Shown here piece after piece: positions 7,426 to 13,540 of a stretch of DNA of 64,000 bases. Positions within the stretch are counted from its first letter, which is position 1, and every line of letters starts with the position of its first letter. The translations under genes were made by a program, and so were the position numbers. This stretch comes from JALZKA01 sp963734015 (lineage in GTDB: Bacteria; Actinomycetota; Thermoleophilia; Solirubrobacterales; 70-9), in contig CAVTFG010000003.1 in the NCBI GenBank assembly GCA_963734015.1, positions 1 to 64,000 of the forward strand. The letters run 5' to 3'. The notes beneath the pieces are model-generated. The model had not been told where the DNA came from. It worked only from the letters and a program-made list of their open reading frames with translations, and did not search any database.

Positions 7426-7704
7426 ATGCATGTCGTGATTCAGCATCGGATCAAAGATCCGGAGCAGTTTTTCGCGGGCGACCCTGAGGAGGTCGCGAAT
7501 GGCGGACCGCCTGGAGTACGCGGCCGTCAATTCGTCGTCAGTCAGGACAAGTCGGCGGCCGTCTGCCTCTGGGAGGCGGATTCGGTTGAGAACCTCCGCG
7601 ACTACATGGACGGGCTCACCGGCGACTCCGCAGAAAACACCTACTTCGAAGTCGACGGAGAGATGTCGATGGGTCTGCCGGAGGGAGCTCAGGCCAGCGC
7701 CTAA
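7426..7704 (+). CDS. Small cytoplasmic protein, possible dimeric alpha/beta barrel
   Basis: A 92-residue protein, MHVVIQHRIKDPEQFFAGDP..., then a central VCLWEADSVENLRDYMDGL and ENTYFEVDGEMSMGLPEG. The strand-helix pattern with VCLWEA and a following helix resembles small dimeric ferredoxin-like proteins (ABM/DUF4242-type), but this is a fold guess. A GGGAGGTGG ribosome-binding site precedes the ATG. A strong hairpin terminator follows 22 bases after the stop. Confidence 0.65.
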   Translation: MHVVIQHRIKDPEQFFAGDPEEVANGGPPGVRGRQFVVSQDKSAAVCLWEADSVENLRDYMDGLTGDSAENTYFEVDGEMSMGLPEGAQASA

Positions 7705-7726
7705 GCCCACGCCCGCCTGTCATGCC

Positions 7727-7751
7727 AGAGCGCCCCAACTTGGGGCGCTCT
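7727..7751 (+). terminator. Rho-independent-type terminator
   Basis: AGAGCGCCCC, loop AACTT, GGGGCGCTCT: a perfect 10-base-pair stem starting 22 bases after the stop of the preceding gene and followed by TGTTCGT. The short T content is usual for high-GC actinobacteria. Confidence 0.8.
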
Positions 7752-7823
7752 GTTCGTCACGGAGGCCGAAGCGCTTGGAGGTGCCGGGCTCGGCAGACGC
7801 AGTCGACCACCATTGCGCAAGCG

Positions 7824-7843
7824 CCGCTTTGGACGAAGAGCAC
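7824..7843 (+). repeat. Double-hairpin repeat R6 (A half only)
   Basis: CCGCTTTGGACGAAGAGCAC, an A half with the last two stem bases decayed. Its right end coincides with the stop codon region (7843-7845) of the minus-strand recombinase gene. It points opposite to R7 on the other side of that gene. Confidence 0.75.
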
Positions 7844-8506
7844 TACCCCGGCACAAGCAAGGCCGCTGCTGCCGGAATTACCGGGCCACGTCTCGACCGC
7901 ACCGTTTCCACGATCTCCGCGGTGTCGATGCCTTGCAGGTAGATCGACGTCACGCCCAGGTTCGCGTGACCGAGCTGGCGCTGGATCACGTTAAGCGGGA
8001 CGCCTTCCCGCGCCATCTCGACCGCATGCGCGTGGCGAAGCTGATGCGGAGCGAAGCGACGACGCAACTCCGGCTTGGAGTGCGAGCTCGCGAAGGCGAT
8101 CGCGAACTGCGCCACTCGTCCAAGGGGCTCCGCGACGAGGTGCATTGATGACGCAGAACAGGGCGCCGACGGGAAGCTCACGCCGATGCTCGAGCCAAGG
8201 ACGAAGCCGCTCCCAGCCCCAGTCGTCCATGCCGACGACGCGCCGCCGCCCGCCCTTTCCGCTGCGGACCAAGATCGCACCCTGACTTGGCTCGAGATCG
8301 GACTCGTTCAGCGCCAGAGCCTCAGCGATCCGCAAGCCCGATCGCCACAGGACGCTGATTAGGGCCCGGATCCTGAGTCCGCGTGGCCGCTCGCCGGCGC
8401 GTCGCATCACGGCGACGATCTCCTCGACTCGCGGCGGGTCGGCCGGATAGCGCCGGCCCTTATTCGCCGGTGGACGTCCGGTCCTGGCGGCTAGTTGTGC
8501 TCGCAT
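7843..8506 (-). CDS. Tyrosine recombinase (XerC/D-type, single frameshift)
   Basis: The first frame (8506 to about 8070) gives the N-terminal and early catalytic part with RIRALISVLWRSGLRIAEAL, holding the first catalytic Arg. The second frame gives RRRFAPHQLRHAHAVEMARE (HxxR box), then VIQRQLGHANLGVTSIYLQ with the second His and the nucleophilic Tyr. The frames join if one base is removed from the TT (minus strand) at 8065-8066. All R-H-R-H-Y residues are present across the two frames. At about 220 residues it is short, lacking most of the core-binding domain. It lies inside the repeat array, flanked by R6 and R7 in opposite orientation. It lacks the extra patch of integron integrases as far as I can see. 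Confidence 0.85.
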
Positions 8507-8548
8507 GGCTCCTCCTTAGGTGGATGGAGCCAGAGCCTCGGAGATCAG

Positions 8549-8568
8549 GTGCTTCTCGTCCGAAGCAG
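8549..8568 (-). repeat. Double-hairpin repeat R7 (A half, reversed)
   Basis: On the minus strand this reads CTGCTTCGGACGAGAAGCAC, the only copy in reverse orientation. Relative to the consensus stem CGCTTT/AAAGCG it reads TGCTTC/GAAGCA: two base changes on each side that keep pairing. It lies 40 bases upstream of the recombinase start. Confidence 0.75.
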
Positions 8569-8909
8569 AACATTCCTCCGCTTACGAGACCAGCGAAACT
8601 GATCTCGGCTTAGAGGACCGGAAGCGGGGGGCGGTGCGTGGTTTGACGGCTCCAGGTCATGCGGCCTACGCGGTCGAGCGCCAGGCAGCGGCCGTGACGA
8701 TCGCTGGTTCGCAGTGGCGACCAAGAAGAAGTCCAAGGCGCAGTGCCAACGTCCCAAAGGGGGGATGGGTCGTCGGCCCTTGTGCGCCCTGGACGAGGGT
8801 CACCAGTCAAGTCCTTGAAACCCCCCGGTGACCCAAGGCGTTCAATGTACTCGCAAGAGGGGGTCGTTACCAGGAAAGGGGGCGAGGAGGAACGGGCTCG
8901 ATGCTGGGC
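8569..8909. other. Gene-poor stretch
   Basis: About 340 bases between repeat R7 and the STAS gene. I see no gene, RNA or clear hairpin. A weak match to the A half (CGCCCTGGACGAGGGTCACC, near 8784-8803) may be a worn repeat copy. Confidence 0.3.
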
Positions 8910-9242
8910 TTAGGAGCTGTAGCGAACGTCCATCTCGAAATCGCAGAGACGAAGCGCTCGCTCCACTGTCGACGAGACCGCTCTCACGGTGAGTCGTCCC
9001 GCAGTGCGAAACAAGAGAGCAACCCCGGCGAGGTCGATGAACTCCACCTGGCTCAGATCAAGGACGATTGCCTTATTGGACAGGCGACCCAACTCGGCTT
9101 CGAGTGCGTCCACGTTCGAGAGGTCTATGTCGCCTCGCACCTCGACCAGACAGTGCCCGTCCTCAGTGTGGGTTTGAATGTCCAGTTGAGGGGCCGGCAC
9201 GAATACAGCCATCCGTGGCGTCCGTTCGACGTACGGCTCCAC
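8910..9242 (-). CDS. STAS-domain protein (anti-sigma-factor-antagonist-like)
   Basis: A 110-residue single STAS domain: CLVEVRGDIDLSNVDALEAE, then IVLDLSQVEFIDLAGVALLF. Such proteins act in partner-switching with anti-sigma kinases. In regulated members the loop reads D-S-S/T-G and the first Ser is phosphorylated; here it reads D-L-A-G, so the phospho-acceptor is missing and the protein may be constitutively binding or structural. GTG at 9242 follows AGGAGA very closely; ATG at 9212 (MAVFVPAP) is an equally plausible start. No anti-sigma gene is adjacent. Confidence 0.8.
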   Translation of the reverse strand: MEPYVERTPRMAVFVPAPQLDIQTHTEDGHCLVEVRGDIDLSNVDALEAELGRLSNKAIVLDLSQVEFIDLAGVALLFRTAGRLTVRAVSSTVERALRLCDFEMDVRYSS

Positions 9243-9374
9243 TCTCCTCGGTCGGAACCGTGCTCACAAAATACCCCTCGCCGTTTCGCTCGCGCTTTTC
9301 CAATGCCGCTTTTTGGGGCCATTACACGCGATAGACCGCCGTGTAGCGCGCTCCGTAAAAACGCCGTGAGCGCC

Positions 9375-9395
9375 CTACTCCCGCAGCCCGGCGGC
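9375..9395 (-). pseudogene. Orphan SnoaL 3' end (AAGLRE-stop)
   Basis: On the minus strand the bases encode AAGLRE followed by TAG, the characteristic last residues of the local SnoaL family, with no gene body upstream. It is followed by GGCGCT... then AGCGC, a worn hairpin. It looks like the leftover tail of a replaced or deleted gene. Apart from this, a second tail and hairpins, 9243-9647 holds no gene. Confidence 0.5.
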
Positions 9396-9504
9396 TTGCT
9401 TTGTAGGTGCTTCGCGCTAACGGGACGAAATGGGGGTAGTGGCCTGATGGCTTCTAATCCGGTCCCTGGGCGGACGGAGCAGGAGTCGCTTTCGAGCGCT
9501 GAGA

Positions 9505-9560
9505 GGCAGGCGCCTTTCTTCCATGCGGCGCCTGCCTGGCGCTTGGCTCAGAGCAGCGCC
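9505..9560 (-). repeat. Divergent double hairpin after an orphan SnoaL tail
   Basis: On the minus strand there are two consecutive hairpins. The first (9560-9538) pairs GGCGCT with AGCGCC. The second (9536-9505) has a perfect 10-base-pair stem GGCAGGCGCC/GGCGCCTGCC around loop GCATGGAAGAAA. The GCATGG loop and the tail-hairpin-hairpin order match the R-series repeats, but the stems differ. It could also serve as a terminator. Confidence 0.6.
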
Positions 9561-9590
9561 CTACTCCGAAAGCCCGGCGGCTTCGAAGGC
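9561..9590 (-). pseudogene. Orphan SnoaL 3' end (AFEAAGLSE-stop)
   Basis: Thirty minus-strand bases encode AFEAAGLSE and TAG, matching the ends of the intact SnoaL genes in this window. No SnoaL body is attached: about 57 bases further upstream on this strand lies the end of a different SnoaL gene (9648-10037). A double hairpin begins directly after the stop. Confidence 0.6.
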
Positions 9591-9647
9591 AGAGGCAGAC
9601 GATCTTCCTGTCGGGGAGGTCCGGACGCGGAATCAGAGACAGCTTGG

Positions 9648-10037
9648 CTAGCCCAGCGCGTCCCGCGCGCGCGCCGTGTCGCCGAAGAACTCGGCGCTCA
9701 TCAGCTTGCCGCCCTTCACCTTGTAGAGCCACACCGAGCGGCCGGCGAGCTCGTTCCCGGACTTGGTCTTGCCTACGCCCTCGACCGTGACGATGACCGT
9801 CTCGCCGTCGTCGGCCTCGAGGAAGGCCGTGGGCTCTGGGCTGACCGATTCGAAGTTGGACAGGAACTTCTGGATCATCTCCTTGAACCCCTCTGGCCCC
9901 TTGTAGGTGCCGCCCCAGGGCAGCGTCTCGGGCATAGTGATCTCGGCGTTCTCATCCGTCGTGGAGACGGCGCCATCCAGGTCGCCCCTGCCGAAGTCCT
10001 CCCAACGAGCCCTGACGGTGTCGGCGTTCTCTCCCAT
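9648..10037 (-). CDS. SnoaL-like (NTF2 fold) protein
   Basis: A 129-residue protein. ATG 10037 is preceded by GGAGGAGACC, a strong ribosome-binding site; the longer upstream frame runs through dispersed repeat 2 and is not coding. Recognisable segments are WEDFGRGDLDGAVSTTDENA, WGGTYKGPEGFKEMIQKFL, VEGVGKTKSGNEL and the final WLYKVKGGKLMSAEFFGDTA. It belongs to a different SnoaL branch from the MSQENVE proteins. Ligand unknown, probably cytoplasmic. Confidence 0.85.
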   Translation of the reverse strand: MGENADTVRARWEDFGRGDLDGAVSTTDENAEITMPETLPWGGTYKGPEGFKEMIQKFLSNFESVSPEPTAFLEADDGETVIVTVEGVGKTKSGNELAGRSVWLYKVKGGKLMSAEFFGDTARARDALG

Positions 10038-10124
10038 GTTGGTCTCCTCCCGTTTGGCTTCCTGCCTATCCCGCGACCCTACTCCCGCTGTCACACCCGC
10101 GCAATGGCCGCGACACTGCGGCCG

Positions 10125-10180
10125 AGTACCGCGATTCAGGACGGGCGCTTCGGAATCGGCGCGGGCTCGGAGCCGGTGCC
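10125..10180 (-). repeat. Dispersed repeat 2, copy 2
   Basis: Shares CGCGATTCAGGA and GCTTCGGAATCGGCGCGGGC with 2192-2249; the intervening bases vary (CGGGC here, TTGGT there). It lies 88 bases upstream of the SnoaL gene at 9648-10037. The rest of 10038-10464 holds repeat R8 and no gene. Confidence 0.7.
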
Positions 10181-10356
10181 TTTGCAGCGATGGCACGGCG
10201 CAGGCCTGCCACCCGTCTCCGCCAGCTTGCGCTTGCCGCTCCCAGCGCAGGCGATACAGAGCGGACCAGGGGGAGGGCGGCGGCGAACCATCCCGCCACC
10301 ATCGCACGAACGCACGTTCGTGTCACTCCGGGCTGCTGGGAACTAAGCCGAGATAG

Positions 10357-10376
10357 TCGCTTTGCATGGAAAGCGA
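10357..10376 (+). repeat. Double-hairpin repeat R8 (B, with worn A at 10329-10350)
   Basis: B is TCGCTTTGCATGGAAAGCGA, a perfect stem. Upstream GGGCTGCTGGGAACTAAGCC keeps the shape of A but not its loop. It lies 88 bases before the start of the secreted protein gene at 10465. Confidence 0.8.
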
Positions 10377-10464
10377 TACATCCTTGACTCGCCCCCGCCG
10401 GGGTGGGATGGTCGCCCAGGGGGAGTAGGGAAGCTCCCCGCTGGGAATCGGAAGGAGAGTTCCT

Positions 10465-10932
10465 ATGAAAATCCGTTTGTCGCTTGCCCTGCTTGCTTGT
10501 GTAGTTGGTGCCGGGGTCGTTCCCGCCGCCGCCGCCGCTGACCGTCCGGAGAGGTCGGAGTTCTCGCCCGTTGGCGACGAGTGGTTGTGCGGCGAGACGT
10601 TCCTCACGATCACCGGTGGCACGGTCGTGTTCCGCACGCACGTTCATGAGCTCCGCTCCGGGCTCTTTCGCGTCATCGACGTCGGCGTGAACCGCGGCGT
10701 GAGGGCGACGGATGAGGAGGGAACCCTTTACCGCGTGACCGGCGTAGTTCACTCCAACTTCACGACCCCGGACCCCGAGGAGGAAACCGGTGAGGAGGTG
10801 GGGTTCAACCACGTGAAGCTCAACTTCATCGGGCCCGGTGGCCTGCTCGGTGCCTTGGACTTTCGCCAGCGCATAAAGCCGAATGGCGACGAGGTGTTCC
10901 GGGACAAGAGCACCTGCGAGATTCTCGAGTAG
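10465..10932 (+). CDS. Secreted hypothetical protein
   Basis: A 155-residue protein with a signal peptide (KIRLSLALLACVVGAGVVPA, cleavage near AAAA-DR). The mature domain looks beta-rich (ETFLTITGGTVVFRTHVHEL, YRVTGVVHSNFTTP, NHVKLNFIGPGG) and has two cysteines (WLCGET and STCEIL) that could close a disulfide. Its ATG follows GGAAGGAGAG. I recognise the pattern as a common secreted actinobacterial orphan but no named family. It lies between repeats R8 and R9. Confidence 0.75.
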   Translation: MKIRLSLALLACVVGAGVVPAAAAADRPERSEFSPVGDEWLCGETFLTITGGTVVFRTHVHELRSGLFRVIDVGVNRGVRATDEEGTLYRVTGVVHSNFTTPDPEEETGEEVGFNHVKLNFIGPGGLLGALDFRQRIKPNGDEVFRDKSTCEILE

Positions 10933-10935
10933 ACG

Positions 10936-10984
10936 CCCGCCGGGCTGCGGGAGTAGCTCGGACTATCGCTCGGACGAAAAGCGC
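10936..10984 (+). repeat. Repeat R9 (A half) fused to an orphan SnoaL tail
   Basis: 10936-10956 encodes PAGLRE and TAG, then CTCGGACTA leads into TCGCTCGGACGAAAAGCGC (10966-10984). The same succession, with few changes, follows the intact SnoaL gene at 11845-11892. Here the gene before it is an unrelated secreted protein that already ended at 10932. The unit therefore spans a piece of coding sequence plus hairpin and appears to have been copied or exposed by recombination. Confidence 0.75.
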
Positions 10985-11060
10985 TAGTCGCGGCTGTTCT
11001 GCCCGTATATACAACATCTACTTAGTTGGGTCAGGACCAGAGCGAGATACTGCGCGGGCG

Positions 11061-11451
11061 ATGTCGCAGGAGAACGTGGAGCTTGCCTACCGCGCCTATG
11101 ACGCCTTCAACCGCCGCGACTGGGCTGCCTTCGTCTTGCTGACCGACCCGGAGATCGAGGTCGAGCCTCGTCACCATGGAGGGCGGCTACCACGGCCACG
11201 AGGGCCTGCGCCGCTGGTGGGAGGACTTCCTCGGTGCCTTCCCCGACTACACCTGCGAGGTCGAGGAATTGCGCGACCTAGGAGACGTGACGCTCGGTCA
11301 CATCCGCGGTTGGGGACATGCCGCCGCCAGCGACACGCCGCTCGTAGATCCGTTCTGGCAGCCGATCAGATGGCGTCGCGGCAAATGCGTCTGGTGGCGC
11401 AACTGCTCGACCGAGGTCGAAGCCCTCGAAGCCCCCGGGGTGTCGGAGTAG
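11061..11451 (+). CDS. SnoaL-like protein (single frameshift)
   Basis: Starts MSQENVELAYRAYDAFNRRD, then needs one frame change near 11166 to continue VTMEGGYHGHEGLRRWWEDF and finish VEALEAPGVSE. Removing one C from CC at 11166-11167 gives an uninterrupted protein of about 129 residues. It is the first of a tandem pair: its TAG is 3 bases before the ATG of the next SnoaL gene, so the two are co-transcribed. NTF2-like fold; ligand unknown. Confidence 0.8.
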
Positions 11452-11454
11452 GCG

Positions 11455-11865
11455 ATGTCGCAGGAGAACGTGGAGGTCGTGCGGCGAATATTCGAGGCAT
11501 TTGACCGAGGCGACGTTGAGGGCGGGATAGAGCTCGCGGGCACTTCACCCGAGTTCGAGTTCGTGCCTTCCGGGGCCCTCATCCCAGACCTTGCGAGCGT
11601 TCAGCGCGGCCCCGAGGCGTTCAGGCGGGTCGTTGAGACTTTCTTTGCTGAGTTCGACGACCCGCGTATCGAGCTCCACGAGCTGATCGATGCCGGAGAT
11701 CAAGTGTTCACCTCCTTCACCCTGCGCGGCCGGGGCAAACACAGTGGCGTGGAGACGAGTTGGGATCCCTTGAGCGTGTGGACCGTGCGGGACGGCCGCC
11801 TGGTCCGCTGGCTGGGATTCACGGATAGGGACGCAGCCCTCAGAGCCGCCGGGCTGTCGGAGTAG
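11455..11865 (+). CDS. SnoaL-like (NTF2 fold) protein
   Basis: An intact 136-residue family member, MSQENVEVVRRIFEAFDRGD to ALRAAGLSE, with the typical core ELIDAGDQVFTSFTLRGRGK and the WTVRDGRLVRWLGF strand before the C-terminal helix. It is a tandem paralogue of the gene ending 3 bases upstream. Repeat R10 begins 8 bases after the stop. Family members are small cytoplasmic proteins of unknown ligand. Confidence 0.9.
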   Translation: MSQENVEVVRRIFEAFDRGDVEGGIELAGTSPEFEFVPSGALIPDLASVQRGPEAFRRVVETFFAEFDDPRIELHELIDAGDQVFTSFTLRGRGKHSGVETSWDPLSVWTVRDGRLVRWLGFTDRDAALRAAGLSE

Positions 11866-11873
11866 CTCGACTA

Positions 11874-11915
11874 CCGCTTGGACGAGAAGCGGCTAAACCG
11901 CTCTGCATGAAGCGC
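11874..11915 (+). repeat. Double-hairpin repeat R10 (A + B)
   Basis: A is CCGCTTGGACGAGAAGCGG (one T shorter than consensus), spacer CTAAA, B is CCGCTCTGCATGAAGCGC. It fills almost all of the gap between the SnoaL stop (11865) and the convergent kinase stop (11925). Confidence 0.85.
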
Positions 11916-11924
11916 AACTTCTCG

Positions 11925-12386
11925 TCATGGGCTCAGCTCCGCGACTCGTCGAAGCAGATCGTCCGCGATTCTTGCCGGCGATTCGGTGGTCACCAGGACC
12001 AGGTCAGCCGAGCGCCGCAACAGCGGCTCGATCTCGGCGAGATCAGCCAGTACCTGCGAAAGCTCCCGCTCGTCCTGGCCGTATGCATTGTCGGTTCGCT
12101 TCCGAAGCCGGTCGACTAGCACCGGCTCGGGAGCGGTCAGCAATACGCGATAGTCGAACGGGAGCTCGGCCTGCTCCTCAGAGCAGCCGGCAAAGAACAA
12201 GAGCTGATCGCCCGATCGGTTGAGCAGCTCGGCTACCTGCACGGCGCGCCAGCCCCAGCGACCGTCCGCTCGCGGCTCGGAGAATCCGTCGTCGTCGGCG
12301 TCGTAAGCTGCGAATCCGCGCTCTCGCAGCTCGCGCACCAACGTGGACTTGCCCGTGCCGGACATCCCGGTGATCAAGACGCGCAC
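11925..12386 (-). CDS. P-loop kinase-like protein (paralogue 1)
   Basis: A 153-residue P-loop NTPase. Walker A is GMSGTGKST, right at the N-terminus, followed by an acidic AYDADDDGFSEP segment and a C-terminal RLRKRTDNAYGQDERE lid-like helix. This is the layout of small-molecule kinases (shikimate/adenylate kinase-like, AAA_17/18). GTG 12386 was chosen because Walker A begins six residues later; the upstream in-frame ATG lies beside repeat R11. A paralogue lies at 12929-13420 in the opposite direction. The phosphate acceptor is unknown. Confidence 0.8.
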   Translation of the reverse strand: MRVLITGMSGTGKSTLVRELRERGFAAYDADDDGFSEPRADGRWGWRAVQVAELLNRSGDQLLFFAGCSEEQAELPFDYRVLLTAPEPVLVDRLRKRTDNAYGQDERELSQVLADLAEIEPLLRRSADLVLVTTESPARIADDLLRRVAELSP

Positions 12387-12419
12387 GCCTCGGAGACTTG
12401 CAGGCCGTCGAAGAAAGTG

Positions 12420-12462
12420 CCGCTTTGGACGAGGAGCGGCCATCTGCTCCGCATGGGAGCGA
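12420..12462 (+). repeat. Double-hairpin repeat R11 (A + B, covarying)
   Basis: A is CCGCTTTGGACGAGGAGCGG, spacer CCATC, B is TGCTCCGCATGGGAGCGA. In B the consensus TT/AA pairs have become CC/GG, so pairing is kept while the sequence changes. It lies between the divergent starts of the kinase (12386) and the cupin (12500). Confidence 0.85.
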
Positions 12463-12499
12463 CACTCGGAATCAGCACGCGTCGTCTAGGCTCCGCAGC

Positions 12500-12865
12500 G
12501 TGGAGACGATTAACGGCTGCACCGTCATCCACCCCGCCGAGGTGGCCGAGGCGAACGAGCCGGTCCGATTCGGTCCGACTGAGATGGCGGGCTCCTACGT
12601 CGTCGAGGCCGGCCTGTTCCCGCCGGGCATCGCGACGCCCTTTCACCTGCACCCGAACACCGACGAGACGTTCTACGTCGCTGACGGAGAGGCGACGTTC
12701 AGGCTCGGGGATCGTGAGCTTCAGCTCGGCGCTGGCAGCCTGGTCTTCGTTCCGCGCGGCACCCCCCATACCGTGTCGAACTCCGGCGACGTCCCGGTGC
12801 GCGGGCTCATCCTCATCTCGCCGGGCGATGCCGAGCACGAGTTCGTCCCCGTAGACGCCGGCTAG
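12500..12865 (+). CDS. Cupin-domain protein
   Basis: A 121-residue single cupin barrel. Motif 1 is TPFHLHPNTDETFYVADGEA (HxH...E metal site) and motif 2 is GSLVFVPRGTPHTVSNSG with the second His. All four usual metal ligands are present, so Fe or Mn binding is likely. GTG 12500 is used because the upstream in-frame extension crosses repeat R11. The protein could be a dioxygenase, isomerase or sensor; nothing nearby decides. It lies between repeats R11 and R12. Confidence 0.85.
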   Translation: METINGCTVIHPAEVAEANEPVRFGPTEMAGSYVVEAGLFPPGIATPFHLHPNTDETFYVADGEATFRLGDRELQLGAGSLVFVPRGTPHTVSNSGDVPVRGLILISPGDAEHEFVPVDAG

Positions 12866-12872
12866 CGCGGTA

Positions 12873-12916
12873 CCGCTTTGGACGAGAAGCGACTAGGTCG
12901 CTTGCATGGAAAGCGA
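12873..12916 (+). repeat. Double-hairpin repeat R12 (A + B)
   Basis: A is CCGCTTTGGACGAGAAGCGA, spacer CTAGG, B is TCGCTTGCATGGAAAGCGA. It starts 7 bases after the cupin stop and ends 12 bases before the GTG start of the next kinase. Confidence 0.88.
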
Positions 12917-12928
12917 TACTCCGGCGTC

Positions 12929-13420
12929 GTGGCGAAGGTTCTGGTCACCGGGATGTCGGGCACGGGCAAGTCTTCGGCGCTTTCGGTGCTCGCGAGCCGC
13001 GGCTACAGGACCGTGGACACCGACGAGCCGGGTTGGTCGGTTTGGGTCGAGGATCCGTCCGAGAGCGGCGGCGGCGAGTGGCTCTGGGTCGAGAAGCGCA
13101 TGGAGGGACTGCTCCCGTGCGACGACCATGGGCCGCTCTTCGTATCCGGTTGCGTGGGCAATCAGGGAGCGTTTTGCGACCGCTTCGACGCCGTCGTCCT
13201 ACTCAGCGCTACGCCCGAGACCATCCTCGGTCGAATCGCCACCCGGACCACGAACGACTACGGCAAGGATCCCCACGAGCGCGCACTGATCCTCGAGCAA
13301 CTGGAAACGGTCGAGCCCTTGTTGCGACAAGGGGCCACACACGAGCTGAACGCAGACCGGCCGCTGGCTGAGGTTGTCGCGGATCTGATCGAGATCGCCG
13401 ACAAGACCTCGCCGAACTAG
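12929..13420 (+). CDS. P-loop kinase-like protein (paralogue 2)
   Basis: A 163-residue paralogue of the minus-strand gene at 11925-12386. It has Walker A GMSGTGKSS near residue 10, TVDTDEPGWS after the first helix, LFVSGC before the middle helix, and RIATRTTNDYGKDPHER near the end. The two share the motif order and a VEPLLR/IEPLLR helix. GTG 12929 precedes VAKVLVTG; an upstream in-frame ATG lies inside repeat R12. Repeat R13 begins at the base after the stop codon. Probable nucleotide-dependent small-molecule kinase, substrate unknown. Confidence 0.8.
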   Translation: MAKVLVTGMSGTGKSSALSVLASRGYRTVDTDEPGWSVWVEDPSESGGGEWLWVEKRMEGLLPCDDHGPLFVSGCVGNQGAFCDRFDAVVLLSATPETILGRIATRTTNDYGKDPHERALILEQLETVEPLLRQGATHELNADRPLAEVVADLIEIADKTSPN

Positions 13421-13465
13421 TCGCCTTGGACGAAAAGCGGCTAAGTCGCTTTGCATGGAAAGCGG
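13421..13465 (+). repeat. Double-hairpin repeat R13 (A + B, near consensus)
   Basis: A is TCGCCTTGGACGAAAAGCGG, spacer CTAAG, B is TCGCTTTGCATGGAAAGCGG: exactly 20 + 5 + 20 bases, directly abutting the kinase stop codon. This is the best copy to use as a search query. Confidence 0.92.
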
Positions 13466-13540
13466 CAAGTCAGGGCTTACACCGGGTGTAAATCGGGGGC
13501 CTAGGGTTCGGCCGACCTGAGTCGCGACGGGAGGAGACAG

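Noticed and set aside
8782..8803. Another double-hairpin repeat (CGCCCTGGACGAGGGTC)
   Set aside because: Only the loop region matches and no B half follows. Too weak to count.
9292..9314. A worn reversed B half (GCGCTTTTCCAATGCCGCTTTTTGG)
   Set aside because: Resembles the reverse complement of B with insertions, but pairing is lost; chance similarity cannot be excluded.
9505..13465. Repeats as plain transcription terminators
   Set aside because: No T runs follow the hairpins, one orientation is kept regardless of gene strand, and some copies lie between divergent gene starts (7291, 12420).
4267..13465. CsrA/RsmA-type binding sites, because both loops contain GGA
   Set aside because: CsrA is not typical of actinobacteria and the sites are not placed at ribosome-binding sites. 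Kept only as a remark on loop identity.
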